DNA from: Mesorhizobium loti
GTDB taxonomy: Bacteria > Pseudomonadota > Alphaproteobacteria > Rhizobiales > Rhizobiaceae
Assembly (NCBI GenBank): GCA_002356515.1
Contig: AP017607.1
Location: forward strand, 1 to 64,000
DNA: 64,000 nucleotides
Direction of reading: 5' to 3'
Position numbers and translations under genes: made by a program. This document shows positions 27,133 to 36,316 of this stretch, piece by piece; within the stretch, counting starts at the first letter, position 1; the number at the start of each line of letters is the position of its first letter. A model generated the notes under the pieces. It had not been told where the DNA came from. It worked only from the letters and a program-made list of their open reading frames with translations, and ran no database searches.

Positions 27133-27643
27133 GAGGTAGCTTGGTGTAGGCTTTCCAATTCGCCGAATGCTTGCCAAGCCAGAAAGGTCTGGGACGTTTC
27201 ATGCACTTTATAGCAACCGCATTTTTGCGGATGACAGCGCCAGGCCTCCCTCGCGAGTGCCACGGCGTCTCATGTCGCCTTGCGATCTCCAGGATCCGCG
27301 GCTCCTTGTTTGAGGGGCCAACAGCAACGTGTCCGCTTGACGTTTGGCTGGCGCTGAAGCGTTCGAAGCCGTGTCCGGATCGCCAGGATACTCGGCTGCA
27401 GCCGTGACAAGTTCGCTGTCGGGCGTCAAAGTTCCGTAGCCGGGCATGTGCGTGTGAGCAATCGTCACCAGCGAAACTTCGTACTTTGAGCGCCGATTTC
27501 AAATCGGGCCTACTTCTGCAACCGAATTTCAACAGGCGCCAAGTTTTGACGGAAACGCGTCTTGTTTCGATATTAGCGTATGAGGGTCGACTGAATCATC
27601 GATCATAACAAACTGGCACTAACTTTGGACGGAGCTCAGAACA
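27133..27643. other. Intergenic region between soxG and the second M24 gene
   Basis: 511 bp with several overlapping weak frames on both strands but no recognisable protein. Codon-like texture on the minus strand (27208-27530) hints at decayed coding DNA. The promoter for the M24/C26 pair should lie in the last 100 bp. Confidence 0.35.
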
Positions 27644-28804
27644 GTGACTGAGGCAGCGAATAACAGGATGGATTTCCCATTCGAGGAGTATCGTGCACGG
27701 TTGAACCGTACGCAGGAGGAAATGGCGAAGTACGATCTTCCTGTCCTATTGCTGCACCAACCAGAAAACATCAACTATCTTACCGGTTTGGATGACGTTA
27801 TGTACGTCTCCTATCTTGCCTTAGTTGTTCCTAGCCGCGGAAACCCGGTGCTTGTCATTCGCGACATGGAAGTTCCGGCAGCACAAAACACCTCGTGGAT
27901 CAAAGACTGCGTGGTATATCCAGATGCTGCTATCGATCCGCTCCGTGTTTCTCTCGACGCAGCACACAAGGCCCTACATGGCCTAGGTTTGGCGGGCGGA
28001 CGGATTGGTCTGGATGACCACTCGTGGTTCTTGACCGCAGAACGTTGGAAAATGCTTCAAACGGTGCTGCCTCATGCAAATTTAGTCGCAGAACCGCTGA
28101 TTGTCGACCACCTCCGCCTCATCAAGTCACAGCGGGAAATAGATTATCTACGTGGCGCTGCTCGCAGCGTTGACGCGGGGATGCGAGTGGGTCTTGATGC
28201 GATCAAGGGCGGCGTGTCGGAGCGAGAGCTGGCTGTCGCAGTCTATAGCGAATTGACACGCGCTTGCACACAGGTGCCAGACGGCTGTCAAATCACCTCT
28301 GGTGATCGAACAAATCTCATACACGGGTGGTCCACTGACCGACGCTTGGAACGCGGCGATCCTGTTTATTTTGAGCTCAACGGAATTCACAAAGGATACT
28401 GGGCGCGCTTGATGCGTACTGCGGTCGTGGGTCCCGCGACTGCGCATCAGCGCCATATAGCGGAGAAAATCATCGGCATTCAAGACGAGGCCATCGCGCT
28501 GATGCGCCCGGGCGTACCGGCCAGCGTAGTCGATCAAGCTTGTCGCGAACCGATCTTAGCGGCGGGTCTTCGCCAGACCTACACCAACCGTACTGGCTAT
28601 TCGCTGGGGCTCAATCAACGGCCCTCCACCGCCGAATTGATCCGAGACTTCCTGCCGGATGTGAAATGGGTGCTGCAGCCCGGAATGGTGTTCCATATGG
28701 TGGCGATCGCCGGCGGCATGGGTTTCAGCGAGACTGTGCTGGTAACGGAGGATGGGCCTGAACGCCTGACGGGCTTGGACCGTAGACTTTTTGAGAGCGC
28801 CTGA
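27644..28804 (+). CDS. M24-fold hydrolase, creatinase/ectoine-hydrolase-like (copy 2)
   Basis: 386 residues from a GTG with GGAG 9 nt upstream. N-terminal creatinase domain (ENINYLTGLDDVMYVSYLAL near 41) and C-terminal M24 fold. The metal ligands of aminopeptidase P are replaced: Glu244 in YFELNG in place of Asp, Arg in YWARLMRT in place of the second Asp, TGYSLGLNQRP in place of the His loop, and HMVAIAGG in place of the first Glu motif. Like copies 1 and 3, it fits the metal-free creatinase/DoeA branch. Only 21 nt separate it from the C26 hydrolase, a two-gene unit just downstream of sarcosine oxidase operon 1. It may release sarcosine or another amino acid; unproven. Confidence 0.87.
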   Translation: MTEAANNRMDFPFEEYRARLNRTQEEMAKYDLPVLLLHQPENINYLTGLDDVMYVSYLALVVPSRGNPVLVIRDMEVPAAQNTSWIKDCVVYPDAAIDPLRVSLDAAHKALHGLGLAGGRIGLDDHSWFLTAERWKMLQTVLPHANLVAEPLIVDHLRLIKSQREIDYLRGAARSVDAGMRVGLDAIKGGVSERELAVAVYSELTRACTQVPDGCQITSGDRTNLIHGWSTDRRLERGDPVYFELNGIHKGYWARLMRTAVVGPATAHQRHIAEKIIGIQDEAIALMRPGVPASVVDQACREPILAAGLRQTYTNRTGYSLGLNQRPSTAELIRDFLPDVKWVLQPGMVFHMVAIAGGMGFSETVLVTEDGPERLTGLDRRLFESA

Positions 28805-28825
28805 CGGCTTACCCTGGGGAAAAAA

Positions 28826-29545
28826 ATGCGACCACTCGTTGGAATTGTCAGCAACTTTGAAGTCGAGAAGAAGGGTTACTTTTGCTTAGAAAATTATGTT
28901 CGTGCGATCGAGCAATCCGGAGCGCTTCCAATCATCCTTCCTTATGTTAGTGAAGGCGATGTTGGGCAGTTGCTCGACACGTTGTCGGGAATTGTTCTGT
29001 CGGGCGGTGGGGACTTTCCAACCGAGTTGTACGGTGCGGATCCACACCCAACTGTACAGCGAATGATCCCCGAGCGTGATCGATTCGAATTCGCTCTCGC
29101 CCGGGCAGCGTTTGAACGACCGGTGCCGGTACTAGGTATTTGCCGTGGCATGCAGATACTGAATGTTGTCGCGGGAGGAACTATCTATCCCCATACTCAG
29201 GCAGCTCTCCCTGAAGTCGGCGACCATCGTGATGGGACCCCGCTTGAACAGACAGTCCATGGGATCAACATTGAACCAAATACATACCTGTCGAGACTTG
29301 TCGAAAGCCAAAATTTGTCATTCCGGGTCAACAGCTCGCATCACCAGGCTATTGACATGCTGGCACCTGGTTTCGTCGTTTCGGCACGAGCTGACGATGG
29401 GATCGTCGAGGCAATCGAGGCGCCGGATCGGCCCTTTGTCGTCGGTGTGCAGTGGCATCCAGAGGCGATGTTCGACAGTGAGCCTGCGTGCCGATCACTG
29501 ATTCAGAACTTCGCCAAAGCTTGCGGGGTCAAGTCACACCCATAG
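28826..29545 (+). CDS. Gamma-glutamyl hydrolase family protein (peptidase C26, PuuD-like)
   Basis: Cytoplasmic class I glutamine-amidotransferase-fold hydrolase of 239 residues. The nucleophile Cys is in LGICRGMQILNV near residue 110 and the catalytic His-x-Glu in VGVQWHPEAM near 212. The oxyanion loop is GIVLSGGGDFPTELYG. PuuD cleaves gamma-glutamyl-GABA and relatives; the C26 set also acts on other gamma-glutamyl amides. It is paired with the M24 gene. The combination suggests that the M24 product, or a gamma-glutamylated amine linked to sarcosine or methylamine metabolism, is its substrate; this is inference. Confidence 0.9.
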   Translation: MRPLVGIVSNFEVEKKGYFCLENYVRAIEQSGALPIILPYVSEGDVGQLLDTLSGIVLSGGGDFPTELYGADPHPTVQRMIPERDRFEFALARAAFERPVPVLGICRGMQILNVVAGGTIYPHTQAALPEVGDHRDGTPLEQTVHGINIEPNTYLSRLVESQNLSFRVNSSHHQAIDMLAPGFVVSARADDGIVEAIEAPDRPFVVGVQWHPEAMFDSEPACRSLIQNFAKACGVKSHP

Positions 29546-29822
29546 GCCAAAGACCAGTATTATCGCCGTTTCACTATAACGATGGGTAGTCCAATTTGTA
29601 AAACGTCCAGCTTCCTTTAGGCGGGCAGCCCGCTTACTGACATCAATAGCCGTGCGATTAATGACTATGGGTTGCGCGCAAGAACTTTTGCCGCGATAGA
29701 CCGCGACACGGTCAGGGTAATTCCTGGCAGTACGCAAAGCATTGTCGCGAGATTCAACGCCTTCTCCTAAATCCTGGCGTATCGATTCCTAGGCCGATAA
29801 AGCCACCAGTCCGGACTAGTCA

Positions 29823-30306
29823 AAGACGGTGGGATGAACGGCCCGATACTCCTCCCATAGGATCAACAGCGTCACGCCCGGCTTCTTCATTTCGACGGCC
29901 AGCGCGCCCCAGTCAGGCTCGGTGCGTCGGCGCATCCCTTGGCGACGCCCTGACGGGATAAGAGCCGATGTTCGAGAACATCGTCAGTCAGCTCCGCCGG
30001 CAACGGCCAGGAAAGACCGGCGGCACTCGCTCGTTCTATGTTCTCCTGCACCGTACTGCGGGCAATCCCAAGCATGGTGGAAATCGCGAACGCTTTTACC
30101 GTCCGCGCTTAGGCGAAGCAGTTGTCTCAATTGTCTCATGGTCAGCCTTCTTCTCTTCGGCATGCATCTCTCCTCTGCCGTTGCATGCCCAGGTTGCTGA
30201 CCCAAAGGCACTATCCAGGCTTCAAAACTGTCCGGTATTTAATCGGAATCGCGTCCGGGTAATTCTCGGAATGCCGTCCGGTAAATCGTCGGAATTCGCC
30301 CTGACA
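29823..30306 (-). mobile_element. IS21-family remnant: end plus broken istA
   Basis: On the minus strand the istA N-terminus begins near 30163 (PKRRRLTMRQLRQLLRLSAD). It shifts frame and continues as MLGIARSTVQENIERASAAG and SWPLPAELTDD, then shifts again to VEMKKPGVTLLILWEEYRA before a stop at about 29823. These strings are typical of IS21 IstA. The rest of istA, istB and the right end are gone. Upstream of istA the left end is preserved, with tandem repeats and a terminal TGTCAG reading inward from 30306. Confidence 0.8.
30230..30298. repeat. Three tandem 23-bp units at the IS21 end
   Basis: Units begin at 30230, 30253 and 30276, each GTCCGG(G)TAA/TTT...TCGGAAT then GC-rich. The spacing is exactly 23 bp with no gaps. 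IS21 elements carry multiple transposase-binding repeats near their ends, so these are probably IstA sites. Confidence 0.75.
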
Positions 30307-30714
30307 AAGGGCGTGGGTAATTACCTTTCAGTTTTGGTGAAAAGCTGGACGTGGTGGAGAGAGATCTCGGTCGGCAATACAAGGGCGTGTGGGGACTCTG
30401 ACGCATCGGTCGCGGCTCCAAGTGTGCGCGCACATCCTGGACTCGACCAGCTTATGAAGCTTGGTCATCATACACCTGGGGCTGCTAGCTTGGGTAACGC
30501 CTGTCCGTTCGCCAGATGAATGAGGCCGCCGATGCCGGGGTCCCGCAGTGACAGCGGCGCTCCATGCGGTTGAGCATCGAAAAGGCCGATATGAACCGCA
30601 CGGTGGTTCCCGCCGCTCGCGGAAGCACAAGGTCGCCGATCCTCAGCACGTGGCCGTGATCGGCAAACAACGCGCCCCTCTTGAGGACTTCCCACTGTTC
30701 AACGGGGAGGCCGG
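30307..30714. other. Intergenic region, possible decayed coding sequence
   Basis: A minus-strand frame (30733 to 30485) reads PVEQWEVLKRGALFADHGHV, then IGDLVLPRAAGTTVRFIS and RRCHCGT, which looks protein-like. It overlaps the end of the regulator gene and lacks a good start. I do not recognise it. Nothing else is visible. Confidence 0.35.
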
Positions 30715-31887
30715 CTATTGATCTTGACGGCACAAGGCCATGCCGTTGCTTTGGAGCTCGGCCTTAGGGGAAGTGTTGCCAACGACGGGCCGTTGCGTTG
30801 ACGCGTTAAAGACCCTGGCCGGCAGATTTCGCGCTTCGTGCGGCGCGATCTGATGCGCTCCGCGGAAACACCTCGAGAAATGGGACGCGGACACGAAGCC
30901 GCATAAAACTGCAATTTCCAGGATCGGCAGTGCAGACTGAGTGAGGAGGAGCTTTGCATGCTCCAATCGCAATTCGAGGAAATAACGGCACGGCGAGCGT
31001 CCCAGGTTAGTGCGGAACAGGCGCTCCACCTGCCGTCTCGACAGCCCTGCCGCCGCCGCCAGATCCGCCATGGTAAGCGGGGCAGCCAGGTTGCTCTGCA
31101 TCAACTCTATGAGTTTCACGACCGTAGGGCTGAGCCAACCATGCTGACGCAGTAGCGGCAGCCGCTGGCGCTCGTCGCCCCTGCGGATACGACCTGCGGT
31201 GGCCAGTTCCCCCACACTCACCGCAACAGGCTCGCCGCAATGATGTTTCACGAGCTCGATCATCATATCGAAGGTTGCCGTGCCGCCGGCGCAGCTCCAG
31301 ATGTTGTTGTCGACCTCGTACACGGTGGCCGCCGCCTCGACCCGCATGAACCGCTCATTGAACCCCGGCAGCAATTCCCAATGGACGGCGCACCTGCGGT
31401 CGTTGAGCAAGCCGGCTTTGGCCAGGGCGGCGACACCGTTTCCAAACGCAGCCGTCTCAATCCTGCGCAACCGGCATTCGCGCAACCACGCGCTCAGCGC
31501 TTTAGTCTCCCGCCCCTCATCAGGCTCATCACCGCAGACGAAAGCCAACTCGGGGCGTTCAGGCTGCATCAGGTATCTGCGCTCCCGAGCCAGGTCCGCA
31601 TCAGCCGCCACCGCAATGCCACAGCTTGCCCGAACGGCTTCGCCCAAGTGAGACACGATACGCCAGCGAAAGGCTTCCCGCCTGGCCGCCGTGTTGGCGA
31701 GCCGCAAAACGTCTAGGACCGATGACAAGGCGAGAAGTTCGAAGCCGGGCGCTAGATAAAGCGCAACCATGATCGGCTCGGTGGAAGGAACGGACTCCCA
31801 GGCGTCCCTGTGCCAGTGTTGACCCATTTCAGACACTTCGCCTTGTTCCCCTAGCGACGCGGCATAACCAGCCCACACGGGACACAT
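30715..31887 (-). CDS. GlxA-type regulator (DJ-1/PfpI domain plus AraC HTH)
   Basis: Transcription factor of 390 residues. Residues about 40-215 form a DJ-1/PfpI-like sensor domain (VALYLAPGFELLALSSVLDVLRLAN at its start, cited by its core ELLALSSVLDVL). Residues about 265-360 hold the double AraC helix-turn-helix, with LTMADLAAAAGLSRRQVERLF and CGFVSASHFSRCFRG. ATG 31887 has GAGGG upstream; ATG 31827 is an alternative. Relatives such as GbdR control glycine-betaine and sarcosine catabolism, which fits a region with two sarcosine oxidases. It follows the third M24 gene in the same direction. Confidence 0.9.
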   Translation of the reverse strand: MCPVWAGYAASLGEQGEVSEMGQHWHRDAWESVPSTEPIMVALYLAPGFELLALSSVLDVLRLANTAARREAFRWRIVSHLGEAVRASCGIAVAADADLARERRYLMQPERPELAFVCGDEPDEGRETKALSAWLRECRLRRIETAAFGNGVAALAKAGLLNDRRCAVHWELLPGFNERFMRVEAAATVYEVDNNIWSCAGGTATFDMMIELVKHHCGEPVAVSVGELATAGRIRRGDERQRLPLLRQHGWLSPTVVKLIELMQSNLAAPLTMADLAAAAGLSRRQVERLFRTNLGRSPCRYFLELRLEHAKLLLTQSALPILEIAVLCGFVSASHFSRCFRGAHQIAPHEARNLPARVFNASTQRPVVGNTSPKAELQSNGMALCRQDQ

Positions 31888-32063
31888 CCGCGCCCTCGTC
31901 TTGTGCCGCAGCGCCGTGACAAACGGTGCAAGCCAGCGAGCGAGATCGGCCCTCTATAAGCCCCACCTCCCATGAATCGCGCAAACCTTCGCCTGGGAAG
32001 CACAAGAAATCTCCCGCCGCTGAAATCTGCCAAAGTAGTATTTAAGGTTCGACGAACCGCATT

Positions 32064-33218
32064 TCAGTAATTTACCAGGAGGTCGCGTGACATGTTGCTC
32101 AGCGACCTCGCACCGTTCTCGGTGACGCGGACAGTCTCACTGAAGATGTATCCGTCATGCTTCTCCCAAATGCCGACAAGGACATGAAAGGTCATGTTAG
32201 GTTCGATAACGGTGTGATCGTCGGGATTGAAGCTGAGATCAGAACCCCAGTCGATACCAGTGGAGTAACCGCTCCTGGACTCTTTACGTACGCCATAGGG
32301 TTCGAACGCCCGCTGAAACGCAGCCGAAACATCGGAGCACTTCACTCCTGGCCGAATTGCGTCGAACTCCGCGAGGAAGCCGTCCAGCGCCGCTCGATGT
32401 AAGTGCTGCGCGCGCGCGCTCGGCTCACCCAAAAAGATCGTCCTTGACAAGGCACAGACGTAACGGTGTCGGAATGCACCAATCTCAAAATTGGTCTGAC
32501 AACCCATCTTGTAGCTGGCATCAGACCACTTGAGATGGGGTGCATTGGCTGGGGAGCCCACCGGCATCGTAAGAGCACCATAGCAAGGCCCGCCAGGAAA
32601 TTCTGGGGTCCCTTTAATGAGAGCACTTTGTACGGCGGCAGCTACGTCACACTCACGCGCGCCCACAGCAATCTCAAGCCGGCCAGCTTGCAAGGCCCTA
32701 TCTGCAATCTTCCCAGCCTGTTCCATGAAGGCGAGTTCAGCTGGCGACTTTACTCGTTGCAACGTGGCAATCATGCCGTCGGCATCGATGGCGTTCGACA
32801 TGTCCAAATTGTTGGCAAGCGCGGCATAAGCTTTCGTCCCAAGTATTTTGGCCCCCATTTCAACGCCGATTCGATTGGACTTAGAACGCTCCTTGATTAG
32901 ATCGGCTATCGGTTCCCATGGCGTGCGCTTGCTCGAACCAATGTATCTTTCCGGGTAACTCAGGATGCGCGATTCCGGCAGATACGATGTCTGATATGCG
33001 CAAAGCGTATCGATCTCTCGCAGGATCAGCCACGGATCTTCTTCATCTTGACATACAAGAGCAAGTTGCGGAACATAGTCGGAATACCCTTCATACCCTG
33101 TATGATAGTTAATATTTGACTCATTGAGTATAAGCATTGCGTCGACGCCACGATCCGTCATCTGCTGACGAAGTCGTTTGGCTCGTTCACGATATTCCTG
33201 CTGACTGAATGCGGGCAT
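32064..33218 (-). CDS. M24-fold hydrolase, creatinase/ectoine-hydrolase-like (copy 3)
   Basis: 384 residues from ATG 33218 with AGGAGA 6 nt upstream. It has an N-terminal creatinase domain (LNESNINYHTGYEGYSDYVP near 31) and a C-terminal M24 fold. The metal ligands are lost: Glu245 in NFEIGAF, Cys in YVCALSRTIFLG where the second Asp should be, and SGYSTGIDWGSDLSF in place of the metal His loop. The motif set FEIG/RT-FLG/GYS-G/FH-L-GIW is the most DoeA-like of the three copies. It lies 308 nt downstream of the amino acid ABC genes on the same strand, with the M20 amidohydrolase at the operon's other end. The substrate is unknown. Confidence 0.88.
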   Translation of the reverse strand: MPAFSQQEYRERAKRLRQQMTDRGVDAMLILNESNINYHTGYEGYSDYVPQLALVCQDEEDPWLILREIDTLCAYQTSYLPESRILSYPERYIGSSKRTPWEPIADLIKERSKSNRIGVEMGAKILGTKAYAALANNLDMSNAIDADGMIATLQRVKSPAELAFMEQAGKIADRALQAGRLEIAVGARECDVAAAVQSALIKGTPEFPGGPCYGALTMPVGSPANAPHLKWSDASYKMGCQTNFEIGAFRHRYVCALSRTIFLGEPSARAQHLHRAALDGFLAEFDAIRPGVKCSDVSAAFQRAFEPYGVRKESRSGYSTGIDWGSDLSFNPDDHTVIEPNMTFHVLVGIWEKHDGYIFSETVRVTENGARSLSNMSRDLLVNY

Positions 33219-33526
33219 ATGGGATCTCCTATTTTGGCAATTAGGTTTGGACAGCAAGCTCATTTGTTTATGATCAATCGAGTGGCTTTATAAATTCGAT
33301 TTGCTTCTTTGTTGCCAAATAATTGGTCTAATTGCATTTTGATACTGGCCTATCTCGATACCGTAACCTGTACTAAAACCTCAAGCTTTTGAATTTTGTA
33401 CAGGCCAACTTTTGGATTAGGCATCGGCAGACAATCAGTGTGAGCTTCTGTTGCAACGCCATTGGAGAATGAGGCACTGCAGTTAGCCGTGCTCTTCGTG
33501 TGCCCGTTTTCAAACCACCGATAGAT
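33219..33526. other. Intergenic region upstream of M24 copy 3
   Basis: 308 bp, AT-rich compared with its surroundings and without a gene. It probably holds a promoter for the M24 gene, so that gene may not depend only on read-through from the ABC operon. No clear palindrome was found. Confidence 0.4.
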
Positions 33527-34393
33527 CTAGTGCGACAAGATTTGGCTCAGGAATAGCTTGGTCCGTTCGTGCTGGGGGTTGGTGAAGAAGTCGTTCGGTT
33601 TGCCCTCCTCCACGATGTGGCCCAAATCCATAAAAATAACTCTGTCGGCGACTGCGCGAGCGAAGCCCATCTCATGGGTGACGCAGACCATGGTCATGCC
33701 ATCGCGCGCTAAACTCGTCATGGTTTCCAGCACTTCCGAAACCATCTCCGGATCGAGTGCCGAGGTCGGTTCGTCAAACAGCATAACCGCGGGCTCCATG
33801 CACAGCGAACGGGCAATGGCAACACGCTGCTGCTGTCCGCCGGACAGCTGAACGGGGTATTTGTTCGCCTGTTCTGGGATACGCACGCGCTCTAGGAACT
33901 TTAACGCGGTCCTCTTGGCCTCGGCTTCGCGCACTCCCTTGATCCACATTGGACCCGCCATGCAGTTCATCAGCACGGTCATATGGGGAAAGAGATTGAA
34001 GTGCTGGAACACCATCCCAACATTCTTGCGAACTTCAGTCACGTCGCGCATTTTGTTGTGCAATCTGATCCCGTTGACGGTGATCTCGCCCTCTTGGTGC
34101 GCTTCGAGTCGGTTGAAGCAGCGGATTAGCGTCGACTTCCCGGACCCCGAGGGGCCACAGATAACGATGCGTTCGCCTTTGCGGACGGTTAGATTGACAT
34201 CAGTCAATGCTTTGAAGGTGCCGTACCATTTGGAGACGTTCGTCGCTTCGATAATTTTCTCCGCACTCATTTGCACCGGCTTCTGACTGGAAGACTCCTG
34301 GGATGAAAGTGCCGCGCGCCGCATACTGCCAATCGCTTGCGAGGAATCGCTTACATCATGGCCTTTCAAGTGACTTATCTTGCTAGCAGTCAT
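33527..34393 (-). CDS. Polar amino acid ABC transporter ATPase (GlnQ-like)
   Basis: 288-residue cytoplasmic ATPase of the polar amino acid uptake (PAAT) family. Walker [10 protein letters not shown] near residue 80, Q-loop [14 protein letters not shown], signature LSGGQQQR, Walker [15 protein letters not shown], switch His in VTHEMGFAR. The first ~42 residues are an extra, low-conservation extension; an internal ATG ([17 protein letters not shown]) could be the true start. It overlaps the permease gene by 4 nt (ATGA). It energises the adjoining permease and binding protein. Confidence 0.93.
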   Translation of the reverse strand: MTASKISHLKGHDVSDSSQAIGSMRRAALSSQESSSQKPVQMSAEKIIEATNVSKWYGTFKALTDVNLTVRKGERIVICGPSGSGKSTLIRCFNRLEAHQEGEITVNGIRLHNKMRDVTEVRKNVGMVFQHFNLFPHMTVLMNCMAGPMWIKGVREAEAKRTALKFLERVRIPEQANKYPVQLSGGQQQRVAIARSLCMEPAVMLFDEPTSALDPEMVSEVLETMTSLARDGMTMVCVTHEMGFARAVADRVIFMDLGHIVEEGKPNDFFTNPQHERTKLFLSQILSH

Positions 34394-35364
34394 CGCACTT
34401 TACTCCTTGCGAGGTGGCGCTCTAGCCGTGATTGAGCCACTTCGAGGCAGGCAGACATGATCCAATAGATCATTGCCGCCGTGATCAGCATCTCCATATG
34501 ATGGAAGGTCGGCTGCCCGATTGTACGCGCCAGAAATGTCAGCTCCCACACGCCGAGGACCGAAACGAGTGAGCTGTCTTTCAGCATTGCGATGAACGTG
34601 TTTCCCATGGGTGGAATGATGACGGGCAGCGCCTGCGGCAGGATGATCCTGCGCATGGTAAGACCGAAGCCGAAGCCGATGGAACGCGACGCTTCCCATT
34701 GGCCACGGTCGATGCTCTGGATACCGGCGCGGAAAATTTCCGTCATATAGGCGCCGACGCAAAGCGACAATGCCAATATGCCGGAAGGAACGGCATTGAT
34801 CACGATACCCAGCTGCGGCAGCCCTAAATATATCAGGTAAATCTGTATGAGAAGCGGCAGACCTCGGAAAAACGAGGTGTAAAAACTGGCAATGGCATAC
34901 GCGAAGCCATTGCTCGAAAGCTTTGCTATCGCTGCGATGATCGCTATAAATGATGCGAAAATAAGTGAAACTGCCGAAACATAGATCGTGGTGACTACAC
35001 CCTGCGTAATCAGGTAGGGGAGATTCTCCCAGATGAACGGCATGCTTAGGTTAAATGCTTTGAAGAAGGCAAGAAACAGCAGCAGCAGTTCGACCCATAC
35101 AATTGCAATCTGCGCCTTCAAGGGGGCAAACCCGATCAGCACTATATTGAGGCAGAACATCACTGCGATCACAAAGGCGATTGCGGCACGTCCATAGAGG
35201 CCGCTCTGGAGCGGATCGCCGATCACCGGTCGCATAAGCTCACCGAAGGTGGTGCCCGCTAGGTTGAACATGAAAAAAACCGCGAGCACGACGCCGAAGA
35301 TCGAGGCAACAAACCAAGGCCTGTGGACAAGTACCTCGGATTCGACTGTATCCTGGTAAAGCAT
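34390..35364 (-). CDS. Polar amino acid ABC transporter permease
   Basis: 324-residue inner-membrane permease. Two extra N-terminal helices (about 17-35 and 58-80) and one near 90 precede a standard HisM/GlnP domain, with [20 protein letters not shown], the [14 protein letters not shown] loop and the EAA-loop string [23 protein letters not shown] 35364 is supported by AGGAGG just upstream. Only one permease is present, so it probably works as a homodimer. Neighbours are the binding protein upstream and the ATPase downstream. Confidence 0.92.
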   Translation of the reverse strand: MLYQDTVESEVLVHRPWFVASIFGVVLAVFFMFNLAGTTFGELMRPVIGDPLQSGLYGRAAIAFVIAVMFCLNIVLIGFAPLKAQIAIVWVELLLLFLAFFKAFNLSMPFIWENLPYLITQGVVTTIYVSAVSLIFASFIAIIAAIAKLSSNGFAYAIASFYTSFFRGLPLLIQIYLIYLGLPQLGIVINAVPSGILALSLCVGAYMTEIFRAGIQSIDRGQWEASRSIGFGFGLTMRRIILPQALPVIIPPMGNTFIAMLKDSSLVSVLGVWELTFLARTIGQPTFHHMEMLITAAMIYWIMSACLEVAQSRLERHLARSKVR

Positions 35365-35381
35365 GAGATATCCTCCTACAA

Positions 35382-35407
35382 GGCGGCTCGGTCTGAACCG
35401 AGCCGCC
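35382..35407. promoter_or_regulatory. Perfect hairpin between binding-protein and permease genes
   Basis: GGCGGCTCGGT and ACCGAGCCGCC form an 11-bp perfect stem with a CTGA tetraloop. It lies in the 59-nt spacer between the binding-protein stop and the permease start, just ahead of the AGGAGG site. There is no T-run. As in many amino acid ABC operons, it likely stabilises the binding-protein message or limits read-through. Confidence 0.75.
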
Positions 35408-35423
35408 AAACTTGACGAAGCTA

Positions 35424-36257
35424 CTACTTGTCGACGGTGAAATCCGATCCGTACCATTTCATAGAAATCTTCGACAGCGTGCCGTCATCCTTCATGCCTT
35501 TGATGGCGGCGGCTACCTTATCACTAAACTCCTTGTCGCCCTTCATCATAGGAATAGCGGCGGGGGAGGACATGAGCGCACCGAGCACCTTAAACGGATA
35601 TCCCGATTTGATCGCGGTTTCCACAAAGGGTCCGCTCGTAATCACAGCGTTCAGACGGGCGCCATCGCCTAAACGCAGATCGTCAAAGGCAACATTGGCG
35701 TTCGCGTACGATTTGACCTGACCGGCTTTGAATTTGTATTCGATCGGCTTCGCGCCAACCCAGTTTGGCGTTAGTTTTTGATTGGCGTACTGCTCTTCGG
35801 TCGTATTGGTAGTAACGCCAATAATTGCCCCATTCAGGTCTGAAAGATCTTTCGCTTTACTATCCTTATGCACCACCGCAACCGTCGTATCGTAGTAGTA
35901 ATTCGGTGAAAAATCGAACTTCTCACCACGTTCTTTTGTTGGGGTCATTTGGCCCATGCCAATGTCCCAACGGCCTTGCCAATTGCCTGCCACTATAAGG
36001 TCCCAGCCTGGCGTTACAAATTCAACGTTCACACCGAGGTATTTCGCAATCCCCTTGGCCACATCAATGTCATATCCCTCCAACTCGTGGTTCGCATTCA
36101 GGGAAGATATTGGACCCCAATCGGTGCCTACAGCAACTTTGATCGTCTTAGCATCGAGGACGCGCTGAAGTACCTCTCCGGCATACGCCGAGGGGCTGGA
36201 CGCAATCGCCGCAGTAGCTATTGACACAGCTGTGATGATTGTCTTGATCTTATTCAT
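35424..36257 (-). CDS. Amino acid ABC transporter periplasmic binding protein
   Basis: 277-residue SBP_bac_3 family protein. A Sec signal peptide (about 1-26, ending PSAYAG) is followed by the typical start IKVAVGTDWGPISSLN, YDIDVAKGIAKYLGVNVEFV and GRWDIGMGQMTPTKERGEKFDFS. It binds a polar or cyclic amino-acid-like ligand in the periplasm for the downstream permease. The family also includes EhuB for ectoine, interesting beside a DoeA-like M24 protein, but the sequence alone does not establish that ligand. Confidence 0.92.
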   Translation of the reverse strand: MNKIKTIITAVSIATAAIASSPSAYAGEVLQRVLDAKTIKVAVGTDWGPISSLNANHELEGYDIDVAKGIAKYLGVNVEFVTPGWDLIVAGNWQGRWDIGMGQMTPTKERGEKFDFSPNYYYDTTVAVVHKDSKAKDLSDLNGAIIGVTTNTTEEQYANQKLTPNWVGAKPIEYKFKAGQVKSYANANVAFDDLRLGDGARLNAVITSGPFVETAIKSGYPFKVLGALMSSPAAIPMMKGDKEFSDKVAAAIKGMKDDGTLSKISMKWYGSDFTVDK

Positions 36258-36316
36258 AGTACATTCCCCTATTCAGGTTGGTTAGACTTCCTTTGTACGA
36301 CACTCTATCGTACCTC

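Noticed and set aside
30230..30298. Tandem repeats as a CRISPR array
   Set aside because: Units are contiguous with no spacers, only three copies, and they abut an istA remnant; they are IS21 end repeats.
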